From Caenorhabditis elegans (Eukaryota; Nematoda; Chromadorea; Rhabditida; Rhabditidae): a stretch of DNA of 64,000 nt. The stretch covers positions 3,596,001 through 3,660,000 of the forward strand of contig NC_003283.11 in NCBI RefSeq assembly GCF_000002985.6, in the 5' to 3' direction. Numbering within the stretch: the stretch's first letter is position 1; the number at the start of each line of letters is the position of its first letter. The notes beneath the pieces were generated by a model. That model was not told the origin of the DNA. It ran no database searches and was given only the letters and a program-made list of their open reading frames with translations. Of the stretch, positions 22,605-33,472 are shown piece after piece. The position numbers were made by a program, and so were the translations under genes.

Positions 22605-22810
22605 ACAGTGCGTCCAACTTCTATACGACCCTCCTCGAATTTGGGGGTTTGAGGCTTTCTGAAGCTTTTCATGAAAAACTGCTAATGCCATTCGATTTCA
22701 AATATCAAAAAACCTATACACGTGAAATGTCATAAAATTTGCTTCAAAACTGCGCGCGCGCGGGCTGAAAGTCGAAAAAACGGCCGTCCAACTTTTATAC
22801 GACCCCCTGA
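22605..22810. repeat. paired CGTCCAACTTYTATACGACC motifs
   Basis: Two near-identical 20-mers in direct orientation at about 22612-22632 and 22787-22807, the first preceded by TACAGTG. They enclose a GCGCGCGCGCGGGC run. Possibly remnants of a Tc/mariner-type element. Confidence 0.4.
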
Positions 22811-23029
22811 TTTTTGAAATTTTATTGATAAATACACTGAATCTTGGAACTTTTTTCAAAAAATATTTTTTAAAAGATTACATAAAAATTATCCAATTAT
22901 GTCATTCGCTCATAATAATTTAAAATATGTGACGTGGAAGTGTTGGGAAGCAGTCTGGATGGTCCTGTACCACATGTTTGTGCTTCAGAGCTCAGTGCTC
23001 GGCTCCCAGTTGTTGTTATCTCAAATTTT

Positions 23030-23335
23030 CTCAAATTTTCTGCGAAAAAAATTATTGGCAGAATTAAATTCAATTTGTCTGGAAAAAATTTTGGGAAATT
23101 CAAGTTTTCTGAGAAAACAATTTAGCGAAAAATTCAAATTTTCTATGAAAACAAATTTGGTTGGAAATTCGAATGTCCTGAAAAACAAATTGGTGGGAAT
23201 TTAAAGTTTTCCACGAAAAAAATATTGTCGGAAAATTCGAACTGTCTGGAAAAAAATAGGTGGGAAATTCATATGTTCTGAGAAACAATTTTGGCGGGAA
23301 GCTCAAATTTTCCGAATTTTTTTGTGGAAAAATTT
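23030..23335. repeat. diverged tandem repeat of about 55 bp
   Basis: Five to six copies of a GGGAAATTCAAATTTTCTG / AGAAAACAATTTGGCG unit. The same unit recurs at 25376-25515 inside the second Helitron. Confidence 0.7.
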
Positions 23336-23458
23336 GGATGTTCGAGATGAATAAGAGAAATGTACAAAAACGTGGATCTCGGATTAAATTGGATTTTAAA
23401 AATTAAACGAAATACTAGATTAAAAAGCTAAAGGTTTTATAGTTTTAGTGGTTATAAT

Positions 23459-24708
23459 TTATTTCACATTAGAATATGTTGTCACTGATGTCTGGCCTTG
23501 TCGAGGATGCCCACCACCAATTATTGGGAGCACTACTTTATTTCTCGTTTTGCTTCTAAGAAATGTCAGCTTTTCATTGAAAATTATCATAATAAATCTG
23601 AAACAAAATATATTATTAATGTACCAGTTCGGTCTCACCCATCAAGAGAATGTAGGCATTCCCAAATAAAAGTTCCACAGAAATATGTCCACACACGGCG
23701 AGTGCTCCAGGAACTGGAATTTGAAGTGCTTCAAAATAAACAGAGTTATAAAATCGACAAACCTTAGTTCAAAAGTAAAAGTTATATCAATAAGGTAAAG
23801 GGAATCTAGAAGAATTGTTTGTATAAAATTTAATATATTTTTCCGCATTCTTTTCTTAGCTTCTACAGCTACTTGTGAACTATTAGACTTCTGAAATCAT
23901 AAAAAAATTAATTTGAATTTTTTTTCAAAAAAAAAATACTTTGTAAAAATGCAAGATCTTCAAAAAAGTGATAAAATTCAAAAATGCCGTTGTTATAAAA
24001 GTATATTTAATTACTTCTGGAGCACCATCAACATAGTCACAACCGGGAGCACTGCTGTACTTCCAAGCAAAATATTTTGTCGAAAATAATGTATAGCAAC
24101 CTTTTGCTAAAAGTATTATAAAAATAACCTAGTAAATATGGCTTCATTTTACCCACCGGACTCTGGCAACCATTCATATATTTTCTGTGCAATTCTATAG
24201 AGATAGATTAGAACGAGTATGATTGTTGTATGAGATAATGAAAATATACGCGAATATTTTGTTGGAAAAAACATTGCACAAAATCTGTTAATGGCCATTA
24301 GAACAATTTGATACTCATTTCCAAGATATAAAGGGTGTGATGTATTGATGAACCAAGATTCGATTGCTGGTGGGTATGGAGAATACCCTCTGGAACTTTC
24401 AATTGTTCCATTATTGTTTTAAAAAAAGGTCTCACAATAAAGTTTTTGGTAGGTAAGTGATCAGAAAGATAGTTGTTAAAATTATGACATTTGATATAGC
24501 CCGAAAGAAACAAATGACATTAAAAGCGGTTTGTTCAGATTTTTCTTTGAGAAAAATGTAGACAATTAAGGAGTTACAGACCACACCGAAAGTTCCAATC
24601 TGTAGAATTTATATTTTCAATTTTTATTTACAAACAAATCCTTACCGTTCCCAGTAGGAATGCTACCACCAAGTTGAGGGGATCCGTATAGTTGTACTCT
24701 TGGGACAT
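23459..24708 (-). CDS. srx-type serpentine chemoreceptor, intact copy
   Basis: Seven exons close in frame to 322 residues: 24646-24708, 24436-24599, 24157-24389, 23940-24106, 23763-23890, 23639-23713, 23459-23597. Start MSQEYNYTDPLNLVVAFLLGT. Srx signs: GNEYQIVLMAINRFCAMFFP after TM3, a Cys-containing loop (GCY...PGCDYVDG), KRMRKNILNFIQTILLDSLY before TM6, CGTFIWECLHSLDG and MIIFNEKL at TM7. The third exon starts after TTCCAG at 24390, leaving a 46-base intron. The exon-4 donor is GTATTT, weaker than GTAAGT in the sister copy. Its 5' flank carries two Helitrons beginning 182 bases from the ATG. Expected role: odour or pheromone detection in chemosensory neurons; ligand unknown. Confidence 0.88.
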
Positions 24709-24890
24709 AATTCTGTAAGTTCAAGCATGTTTTTGTAGTATCATTTTAATTTTAATTTTACTTCTAAAGGGAAATGTTACTATTGATGCTAACAGTAAAT
24801 CTGAAAAAGTGTTATTATAAAAAAATCATGTAATTTACAAAAATGTTTGAACTAGAATATAGTGAAACAGAGTCCTAATATATGTATATA

Positions 24891-25137
24891 TCATTTACTA
24901 TATATAAAGCGCTTATTCCGTTTGTCCATAGTTTGTAGTCTATGTAGTCTTTGTAGTCTATGAAGTTTTGGCTTCTGGAGGGATAGTGAGTTGGGCTTAG
25001 TGTAGGGATATAGTCGGGGTACTGTAGTGGTACAATAGGGTTACGGTAGGAATGCTGTATGATTACGGTAGTTTCAGAAAAATTAGTTTTCAGCCCCAGA
25101 AGTCGGGGGCCGCGCCGGAGGTGCGGTCCACGGCTGG
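24891..25137 (+). mobile_element. Helitron-like non-autonomous element 1 (247 bp)
   Basis: Starts TCATTTACTATATATAAAGC preceded by A, and ends CGGCTGG followed by T. A hairpin (CCGCGCC-GGA-GGTGCGG, 25110-25126) sits 11 bases from the end. TC start, CTRR end, subterminal hairpin and A|T insertion are the Helitron signature. A 247-bp copy of the same element lies at 45643-45889. Confidence 0.8.
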
Positions 25138-25145
25138 TATATATA

Positions 25146-26085
25146 TCATTACTTATATATAAAAAAATAATTCCGTTTGTTCCATAGTTTGTAGTCTATG
25201 TAGTCTTTGTAGTCTGTGACGTCACACCCAAAGTCACTGAGAATTGTGGGCGGGGTCTGTCATCCTTCGTGGTGAGACCCATCGTGGCGAGACCCACCGT
25301 GGTGAGACCCGTCGTGGTGAGAACCATCGTGGCGAGACCCATCGTGGTGAGACCCACCGTAGTAAGACCCAAAATTTTGGCGGGAAATTCAAATTTTTAG
25401 TGAAAAACATTTTGGCGGGAAATTCAAATTTTTAGTGAAAAAAATATTTTGGCGGGAAATTCAAATTTTTAGTGAAAAAATTTTGGCGGGAAATTCAAAT
25501 TTTCTGAAAAAAAAATTTTCCAGAATTTTCTAGAAAAATCGTAAAATTTTGGAATGTTCCAGAACTTTCTTGAAAAATCAGAAAAAGTCTGTAATGTTCT
25601 AAATCGTTCTAGAAAATTCAAGAATTGTCTGAAATGTTCCAGAACCTTCTAGAAAATTCGACAAAACTCTGGAATGATCTTCTGGAAAAGTTTAGAAGTT
25701 CGTGGAGCGTTCTAAAATTTTCATAACTTTCTAGAATCTCTTTAAAAGATCAAAAGTTAAATAAATGCCATGAACTTAAAAATGTAAAAAATGACGTTTG
25801 CCAAAAACTTTCGGAAAAAAACGTGGATAAGTTTCATATGATCATATGACATGAAGAATATCTAGAAACGTTCAAGAAATTCAGAAGTAGTTCCAAGAAA
25901 CTAGAGTTTTTTAAAGTTGTAACTCTTGAACACTTAGTCATATAATATTCATGTTGCTTTAAAAACATCTGGAAAACTGAGAAAAAACGTCCCATCTGCA
26001 GAGAAACGCTTAAAATTTCTAGAATTCCATTTTAATTTCGAGTAAGCCAGTCGGAGCACGCGCTTTAGCGCGTGCGAACGGCTGG
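25146..26085 (+). mobile_element. Helitron-like non-autonomous element 2 (940 bp)
   Basis: Starts TCATTACTTATATATAAA after A, and ends GAACGGCTGG before T. A perfect 8-bp hairpin (GCACGCGC-TTTA-GCGCGTGC, 26056-26075) lies 10 bases from the end. Internal GTGGTGAGACCCATCGTGGC repeats (25264-25370) and GGCGGGAAATTCAAATTTTT repeats (25376-25515). It begins 8 bases after the end of element 1, in the same TA-rich target. Confidence 0.8.
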
Positions 26086-26383
26086 TATATATATATATAT
26101 ATATGTACACATGCTTTCTTGTTTTCTTTTCGGTGAAATTATCTTTCTCTGTATTCTTTTTTGGTACCCACGCCTGCGTTTGTCTACGTATTGTGCGTGC
26201 AATGTGTATTTTCTAACGATTTTGACAATTGTAATAAATGAAATAAAATTATCAAAAATGAATTGAATAAAATGAATTAACTTCATTACTCTTCATATTC
26301 GCGAAATAAGAGAAATGTAAATAAAATGTTAAATTCGCGTTAAATGGGATTTTAAAATTAAGAGAAAAGCTAGATTAAAAAGT

Positions 26384-27698
26384 TTAATTATTTACAGTGT
26401 TAAAAAAATTGTTTCCATAAGAATATGTTGTGACTGATGTCTGGCCTTGTCGAGGATGGCCACCACCAATTATTGGGAGCACTATTTTCTTTTTAATTTT
26501 AGTTTTAAGAAATGCCAGCTTTTCATTGAAAATTATCATAATGAATCTGCAATAAAAAATATGATTAATGTATAGAGTTCGGTCTCACCCATCAATAGAA
26601 TGTAGGCATTCCCAAATAAAAGTTCCACAAAAATATGTCCACAAACGGGTAGTGCTCCAGAAACTGGAAAATTAAAACCAAAAATTTAGATGAAAAGTAT
26701 AATATAAACAAACCTTAGTTGCGCATTAAAAGTTATATCAATAAGATATAGGGAATCTAGAAGAATTGTTTGTATAAAATTAAATATATTTTTCGCATTC
26801 TTTTATTATTCTGAAATAACACAAAATTAGTTGATTTTTTGTTTGATTGTGATGTCCTTTTATTTTCTTTTGAAATTTCAGTTAAAAAATATAGTAACAT
26901 GGAGTTCTATCTGAATACTTACCTTGTAAAAATGCAAGATCTTCAAAAAAGTGATAAAATTCAAAATTGCAGTTGCTATAAACGTATACTTAATTATTTT
27001 TGGAGCATTATCCACCCAGTCACAATCGGGAGCACTGATGTACTTCACAACAAAATCTTCTGTCGAGAATAATTTATAGCAACCTTTTGCTGAAAGTAAT
27101 ATGAACGTAACCTAACCTAATAAATATGGCTTCATTCTACCCACCGGACCATGGCAACCATTCATATATTTCCTGTGCGATTCTAGAGAGATAGATTAGA
27201 ACAAGTATGATTGTTGTATGAAATAATGAAAATATTCGCGAATATTTTGTTGGGAAAAACATTGCACAAAATCTGTTCATTGCGATTAAAACTATTTGAT
27301 GCTCATTTCCAAGATATAAAGGGTTTGATGTATTGATGAACCAAGATTCGATTGCTGGTGGGTATGGAGAATACCCTCTGGAACTTTCTATTGTTCTAAA
27401 AAAGTTTAAAAAAAGTCTCACAATAAAGCTTGTGGTAGATAAGTGATCAGAAAAATAGTTGTTAAGATTAAGATATTTGATAAAGCCCGAAAGAAACAAA
27501 TGACATTAAACGCTGTTCGTTTAGATTTTTCTTTGAAAAAAACGTAGACAATTAAAGCGTTACAGACGACGCCGAAAATTCCAATCTGTAGAATGTATAT
27601 TTCCAAACTTTACTCTCAAACAAATAGTTTCTTACCGTTCCCAATAGGAATGCTACCACCAAGTTGAGGGGATCCGTATAGTTGTACTCTTGGGACAT
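26384..27698 (-). pseudogene. srx-type chemoreceptor, frameshifted tandem duplicate
   Basis: Tandem duplicate of the intact srx at 23459-24708; all seven exon blocks are recognisable (start 27698, MSQEYNYTDPLNLVV; C-terminal GHPRQGQTSVTTYS). Exon 5 is damaged: relative to the intact copy one base is missing in GCGGAAAAAT (here GCGAAAAAT, near 26792), and the eleven codons for SNSSQVAVEAK are gone. Read from the TTTCAG acceptor at about 26811, the frame hits TAG after some 17 codons. An alternative acceptor (AAAAG) would restore frame but is very poor. Elsewhere the sequence is open, so inactivation is recent. Extra C-terminal residues follow because the terminal TAA has shifted. Confidence 0.75.
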
Positions 27699-28444
27699 AA
27701 TTCTGTAAGTTCAAGCATGCTTTTGTGTTCACTTCAATTGTAACTCTAACAGTAAATGTGAGAAAAATAATATAATTAAAAAATCTGGAAACAAATTGCA
27801 TTTTGCTGCCAATGCTCTATTTAAAAAAAAGTTTAAACTAAAATTTAGTGAAACTGATGGTGAATGCCAGTATATATATATTTAAGTTTTTTACTTTTTC
27901 CTTTTCGGAAAAATTATCTGTTTTCTTTTTTTCGTACCCACGCCTACGTTGTTCGCGTTTTATATGTGTCTGTTTCTTTGCGCATTATTTTTACTATTTC
28001 AATAAATTTATTAAATAATCTGGGAAAAAAATAAAATGATCTACTGTTACGAGAAATGCGACCATTAACCTAGACTCGGACTTTAGAACTAGGTTCGCTC
28101 AAGTCTTGAAGTTTTCAAAACTGTCCAGAAGTTCCCAGAAGTAAACTTTTGCCAATTTACCCCAAATGTGGCAATCTCAAAATGTGCTCTAAAAGTATGA
28201 CTGAAAATGCACTTTTTCTGCTTGAACTTGGCGGCTATTGAAGTTTTTGGAATGCCGTTTTAAAATTCTGTAGGAACACAAAATTTGCAACAAAATGGCT
28301 ACGGGAATTTCTGAAAAAGTTAGTCTCAAGCCAGATATCAAACTTCAAAGTTTGGAAAATCTACTAATTTTAAATTTTTTATTTTTAAAAATGAAATTAA
28401 AATGATGTAAGAATAATCACATTCTATATAAAATCACAAAAAAA
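27699..28444. other. 5' flank of srx duplicate and intergenic
   Basis: 27860-28040 is a diverged duplicate of 26085-26300 (both have a TA run, then CCTTTTCGG / TACCCACGCCT blocks), marking the end of the tandem duplication unit. The rest is AT-rich with nothing coding. Confidence 0.6.
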
Positions 28445-31044
28445 TCAATAAAAAGTTGTGTGCCGTCTTGTCGGTTGAACGAATATCGATTGTTTCCGAT
28501 CAGAAGTACTCGCTTCGAGGTTTCCACCGCCTTTCTTCAAAATGACTTGTCGATAATACGAATTTCGCAAAATCATGAAAAGTTGGCAAGGAATCGAGGC
28601 GAACACAAGACACGAATTGGCCAAGGCGGTGATCACTGAAAAGTTGAATGACTTTGAAAAAAATCCTCTCTGGTTAGTGGGAAACAAGATAGTTTTACAA
28701 AACAAATTCTATAAGCATATAGCTTAAAATGGAGTTTCCATGGGAGACAGGCGCGGTTTCAGGGCCTGACGCCTGCCTCCAACCTGTCCGCCTCACGCCT
28801 CATATCTACACTATGGCGGGAAATCAAAGGCTTGGTGTTTACACTACAAAGTGCAAAAGGTGGTTCCTTCGCCGCAGCCGATACTTTTCGGGTTTCGCAC
28901 CGTACTATACAGGAGGCGCAGCTTGCGGCGCGAGGTGGGCCGCAAGGCAGGTGCGGCAGGTGGCAGGCAGGCGTTTTGGCGCCTACATGAAAGTCCTAGC
29001 TTCTAAACTAAAATTAGATCCCTATTGCCAAATATTACCTCTTGTATCCTCTTCCGGCTCCACAAATGCATTCCTAATTTGTAAAAGAATTGCTGGAAAA
29101 ACTGTTGTTCCAACTATCAAAATCTGAAAACTTATAGTTAGACAATTTTTTATACATTCAAAATTTTCAGCGCTCACCTGAAAAACCATTGAATTTGTCA
29201 CCTTGCGCTGATGATTTGTGGTTTTTAAGCTCTTAGAAGTAGCTTGTTTTGAAATTTCTAGCACTATCATCAAGTAGAGTAGACTGTAGATCTACAAAAA
29301 TCGTAGGAAAATTGATTATTTGAAAAACAATTAATTACCATGAATCCGGAGAAAATCAGAATTAACATGAGAATTATTAGCATTCGTTGGTTGGATACAC
29401 TCACATCCACGTGGACACTGGGATTATCGAAAACCATCAGATTTTTTGGGAAGTGCTGTAAGAAGGGATTTGTGTTTGTTGGGCAAAATCCAGATTTTGC
29501 GAATGGTTTGTTATCTAGAATTCTAGATTTGCAGAAGCGCAATTTTTTTTTAAATTTGGTAAAATCTAGAATAATCAACAAAAGATGGAGAGAGTCCAAA
29601 TTTTTTTTATGCTTTAAATATCAGAAAATGGGTCGTTATGACTAGATATAACTGTAAATAAATTTATAAAATTTTTCTGAACTTTTTATGATTTTTTTCA
29701 ATTTTGCAAATAAAAAAAATCGGCAAATTATTTTTGAATTAACAGAAATTACGTAATTTTTGCCATTTTTGTGTTTTCCGGCTGTACTGATTGGTTTTTT
29801 TCCGATTTTTCTCTAATGCTTGATGTGAAACACCGTTTGCCAATTTTTCAGCCTTTTTCCGTTAAAAAATTATAATTTAGTGTGAAATTATCGATTTTTA
29901 GGCCAATTTCGAATTTTTAATGAATTTTTTTCTGGCTATCAAGTTTTTTTACGGAAAAGTGTCTGAAAAATTGAAAAAGAGTGTTTCACATCAAATATAA
30001 AAAACAAACAGGAAAACCGATCTGTATAGCCGGAAAGCGTGAAAATGTAGTAAATTACGTAATTCATTTGCGCCGGAATTCAAAAATGAGTAGCCCTTTT
30101 TTTTGCAAATTGAAAAAAATTATTAAAAAATTAGAAAAATTGTATAATTTTTTAACAGGTATATTTGGCTCATTTTCTGTCATTTGAAGCAAGCCAATTG
30201 TTGACTCTACTCCATTTTTAATGCCACCGACAATTTATGACTTTAACTTTCAGTTATACTTAATTATAATAATACCTAACAATTTTGGGGAAACTTATTA
30301 ATATTTAGCTAGACAAATCAAATTGTGTGAGCAATTTAATTTTATGTGCAAATTCACTCAGTATGTAAGCATTTTTTTATTAAGTAAATAGCCAAGCTAA
30401 AAATAACCAAAAAAAACGTATGTAGATTGGTAGGTTAGTGAGAATATTTTGTATTTTGAGCCAGATTTGAGCAGAAAAATTTTACTGTCACATCTGCTAT
30501 TTTCAGAAAAAGTCTTTTCTCCTACCTCTGTAACATAAGCTATTTGCTGATCCCTCGTGCAGTATGATCTGATCCAAATCGCACTAATTGGGCCGATTAT
30601 GTATAAAGCCAATATAACACAAAAAATATAATAACTCCGATTCGAAAAATCAAAGATTTTTCCCTTTCTCGCAACGATTTTCAGCCGAACCACCAGTATC
30701 ATAAATGTGAAATAGACGAATCCAGCGAATAAGAATATCCAAATTGCGGCGGACCAAAATGCATTTAGTAGGTTCTCCAAAATCCCGATTAGTAAAATTC
30801 CGGGAAACGGGAAAAGTAAAACCACATTCGCAATGGTTCCATAGAAAATGTTGGAGACATAGAAGAATAAGTGACTGATTAGTAGAGTGTACTTGAATAG
30901 TTTGGTCTCTCTTCTAGAATGCTTGATTATCAGGTAAAATGCTAGAAAATTGACAGGAGTGGCAAGGCAGTTGAAAATATTTGTTAGGTAGAGTTGGAGA
31001 GTTCTATCTGTTAAGTGGACGGTTGCGTAGACTCTGTTGTCCAT
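28445..31044 (-). CDS. 7TM chemoreceptor, Str-superfamily, class uncertain (paralogue 1)
   Basis: Five exons: 30526-31044, 29339-29455, 29179-29291, 29039-29123, 28445-28635, about 341 residues. The first exon alone covers TM1-TM4 (MDNRVYATVHLTDRT start; FPFPGILLIGILE; WIFLFAGF). The second exon begins HFPKNLMVFDNPS at a TCTTACAG acceptor and aligns with KFYPNATKVLDIPG of the sister gene at 33473-35697. Later blocks: TTVFPAILLQIRNAF and SIPCQLFMILRNSYYRQ in TM6-TM7. The pattern (Gln before TM6, Pro in TM6, NSxYRQ after TM7) suits the Str superfamily, nearer srh/sri than srx, but I cannot name the class. Intron 1 is about 1.07 kb. The intron at 28636-29038 contains GC-rich GGCAGGCAGGCG/CGCCTGCC inverted sequence. 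Confidence 0.75.
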
Positions 31045-32554
31045 TCCTGGAAAAATTAAAAATTATTACAGTTTCGAGCAATATCAACTCAAAATAAGAA
31101 TTGAAAATGGAGTAGAGTCATTTTGGAGTTTTTTTTATATTGATAGAAAATGGACCGTAATGACCGAATGTAACAGTTAAAAAAAAACAAATAATTTCCT
31201 AATTTTATTTGATTTTCAGAAAATTGATAAAATCTCAGTTTTTGCCTAATCAAATTTGACTTTACCGCCAAAAATTAGATAATAAATTTAAAAAAAACAA
31301 GAAAATAATCAATGAAAAAACTATAGTCTATGTATTAGTCTAAGTATAGTCTATGTATTTTGGAAATGTCCGTGTTTATTCCTGTTTTTTTTCACTTAAA
31401 AACTGATCAATTAGAAAACAATTAGAAACATTTTAAATTTCAGACCGAAAAATCCCATTCCTAACTACTAAAAACTCACGATGTCTAATCACGTGTTCAA
31501 AAAATGATCATCGCAAAAAAAAGTTATTTTCTCTTGTCCCACCAGCTGAATGAAGCTTTGGTTTACACCTGAATAATTATGTTACTCATCTTTGGCTTAA
31601 ACATTTTTTTTTTGAAAAAAAAAACAACGAAAAACTTGAAATAAAAGTACCGAAAGGCTGATTAGAAATCCTGTTTTTCTCGGTATTTGTTATCCGAGTA
31701 AAATAAAATAAAAAAAACTGAACAGAGAAAAACAAGAAAAAACAAACAAAATTTGATCTTTAAGAAAATTAAGTTAATTTCTGATCATTTCAAGTTTTAA
31801 GTAAGCAAATTGCAATAAAAATTATGTTTGTTTCAAATAAATATCTGGTGTTTAAGTGTTCTTCGAAAAATCTAAAGTCCATTTTTTCAGATAATATTTT
31901 TTTTTTATTTTTTAATTTTTTAATGGACTCGTTGGAAGTTGAGCAAAAAAATGTAAGAAAAAACAACTAAAAATATATATAAATCTACAAATTCATGATT
32001 GTTAATTTCTTTAAAACATGTTCGATACTATTATATTTTTTGAAAAAATAAAACTGCGTCACACTAATGAGTCAAAAACTGCTTCTGAATAATTTTTGTA
32101 TCAAAATCCAAATGTTCAGGGTTTCTGCATGCAGCTGATATTATTCTGAAACAGACATAAAATTGAGTTGGCACAAGTCGTAGATCACAGTTTGAACATG
32201 GAAAACATCAATGATTTTTTAACCTAATTTTTCTTTGATTGCTGCTCAAAGAACAAATGAATGGAGAAAAGGGTTAGAAGGGGATTTCTGGTCATGTCAG
32301 ACTGGTGAAATTGAATTAAGAAATGTTTGATTAATCGAATTTCTTTTGATTGGGTAAGCTAAACTTTGAATTTTCATCATGATCTGTTGAACCAAAAATT
32401 GAAGAGCAATGTAGGCCTGAGTTGGATTTTGTAATTTTTTTCCGGCAAACGGAAAATTCTGCAATTGCCGAAGTTGGAAATTTTTTGAAAAAAAAACCAG
32501 CACTTCACCGATTTGCAGGAAAAAAAGCAGTTCGGCAAATTGTGGGCTTGCACA

Positions 32555-32985
32555 TTTTGTAAACAGATTTTTTCGAAAACTCAAGTAATATTCGCAGAAA
32601 AATTCAATTTTGGACATATCTATTCTCTCTTTTTAAAAACCTGTAGTTCAGTGGATAGAGGACTCAAAAATTATAATGTTCGTAATTATTTATAAGTGTG
32701 TATTGTCACAGAATCAATTCTAAAAAACAGATTTTTTTCGAAAACTCAAGTAATATTCGCAAAAAAAATGCAATTTTGGACATATCTATTCTCTCTTTTT
32801 AAAAACGTGTAGTTCAGTGGATAGAGGACTCAAAATTATAATGTTTGTAATTATTTATAAGTGTGTGTTGTCACAGAATCAATTTAAAAAAAAAACAGAT
32901 TTTTTTCGAAAACTCAAGTAATATTCGCAGAAAAAATTCAATTTTGGACATATCTATTCTCTCTTTTTAAAAACGTGTTCATATG
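32555..32985. repeat. 168-bp tandem repeat, 2.5 copies
   Basis: Copies start at about 32561, 32727 and 32896 (each AACAGATTTTTTTCGAAAAC). The first two include GTAGTTCAGTGGATAGAGGA, which resembles a tRNA D-arm/A-box; the third stops before it. No complete tRNA fold is present. Confidence 0.8.
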
Positions 32986-33089
32986 ATGAGTTTAACTCTC
33001 CACCACGTAGAAATTTCAGAATTTCAATCTTGAACCTAAAAATTGTACGCATCCAATAAATGACCTGAGATAATCTTGAAAAATGAGAA

Positions 33090-33428
33090 AGAACATTCTA
33101 TGAAAATATCTAGAGAAAACGGAAAAAAAATTTCTCGTCTTTCCGTCTCATAAAAAATCCCTTTAAAAACTTCCGGCAATTTGATATCCAACAAACGGCA
33201 AACCGGCAAATTGCCAGAATGTAAATTTTCCGGCAAACGGCAAATTTGGCAATTGCCGAAATTGAAAATTTTCGGCAATCGGCCAACCGGTAAATTGCCG
33301 GAATGGAAAATTTCCGGCAAATTGGAAAACCGGAAAATTGCCGGAATGGAAAATTTCCGGCAATCGGCAAACCGACAAATTGCCGGAATGGAAATTTTTC
33401 GGCAAATCGGCAAACCGGCAAATTGCGG
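33090..33428. mobile_element. CGGCAA element, core plus one arm
   Basis: The core block (AGAGAAAACGGAAAAAAA, CCGTCTCATAAAAAATCCC) is followed by about 250 bases of CCGGCAAATTGCCGGAATGG units. The other arm is not seen. Same family as 8092-8576 and 56187-56727. Confidence 0.65.
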
Positions 33429-33472
33429 GGAGATAGAAATGGTCGACATACCTCATTCGGATTTGAAAATTA

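Larger units (their letters stand above)
31045..33472. other. intergenic between the two 7TM paralogues
   Basis: No gene supported. Holds a 168-bp tandem triplicate (32555-32985) and a CGGCAA block (33172-33428). 31050-32550 is AT-rich and featureless apart from a small TTGCCG cluster at 32440-32540. Confidence 0.6.

Noticed and set aside
27394..27419. 26-base intron in the broken srx copy
   Set aside because: Too short; the TTCCAG 18 bases further gives a 44-base intron that matches the intact copy.
32640..32700. tRNA gene
   Set aside because: Only an A-box-like D-arm is present; no acceptor stem, anticodon arm or good B-box.
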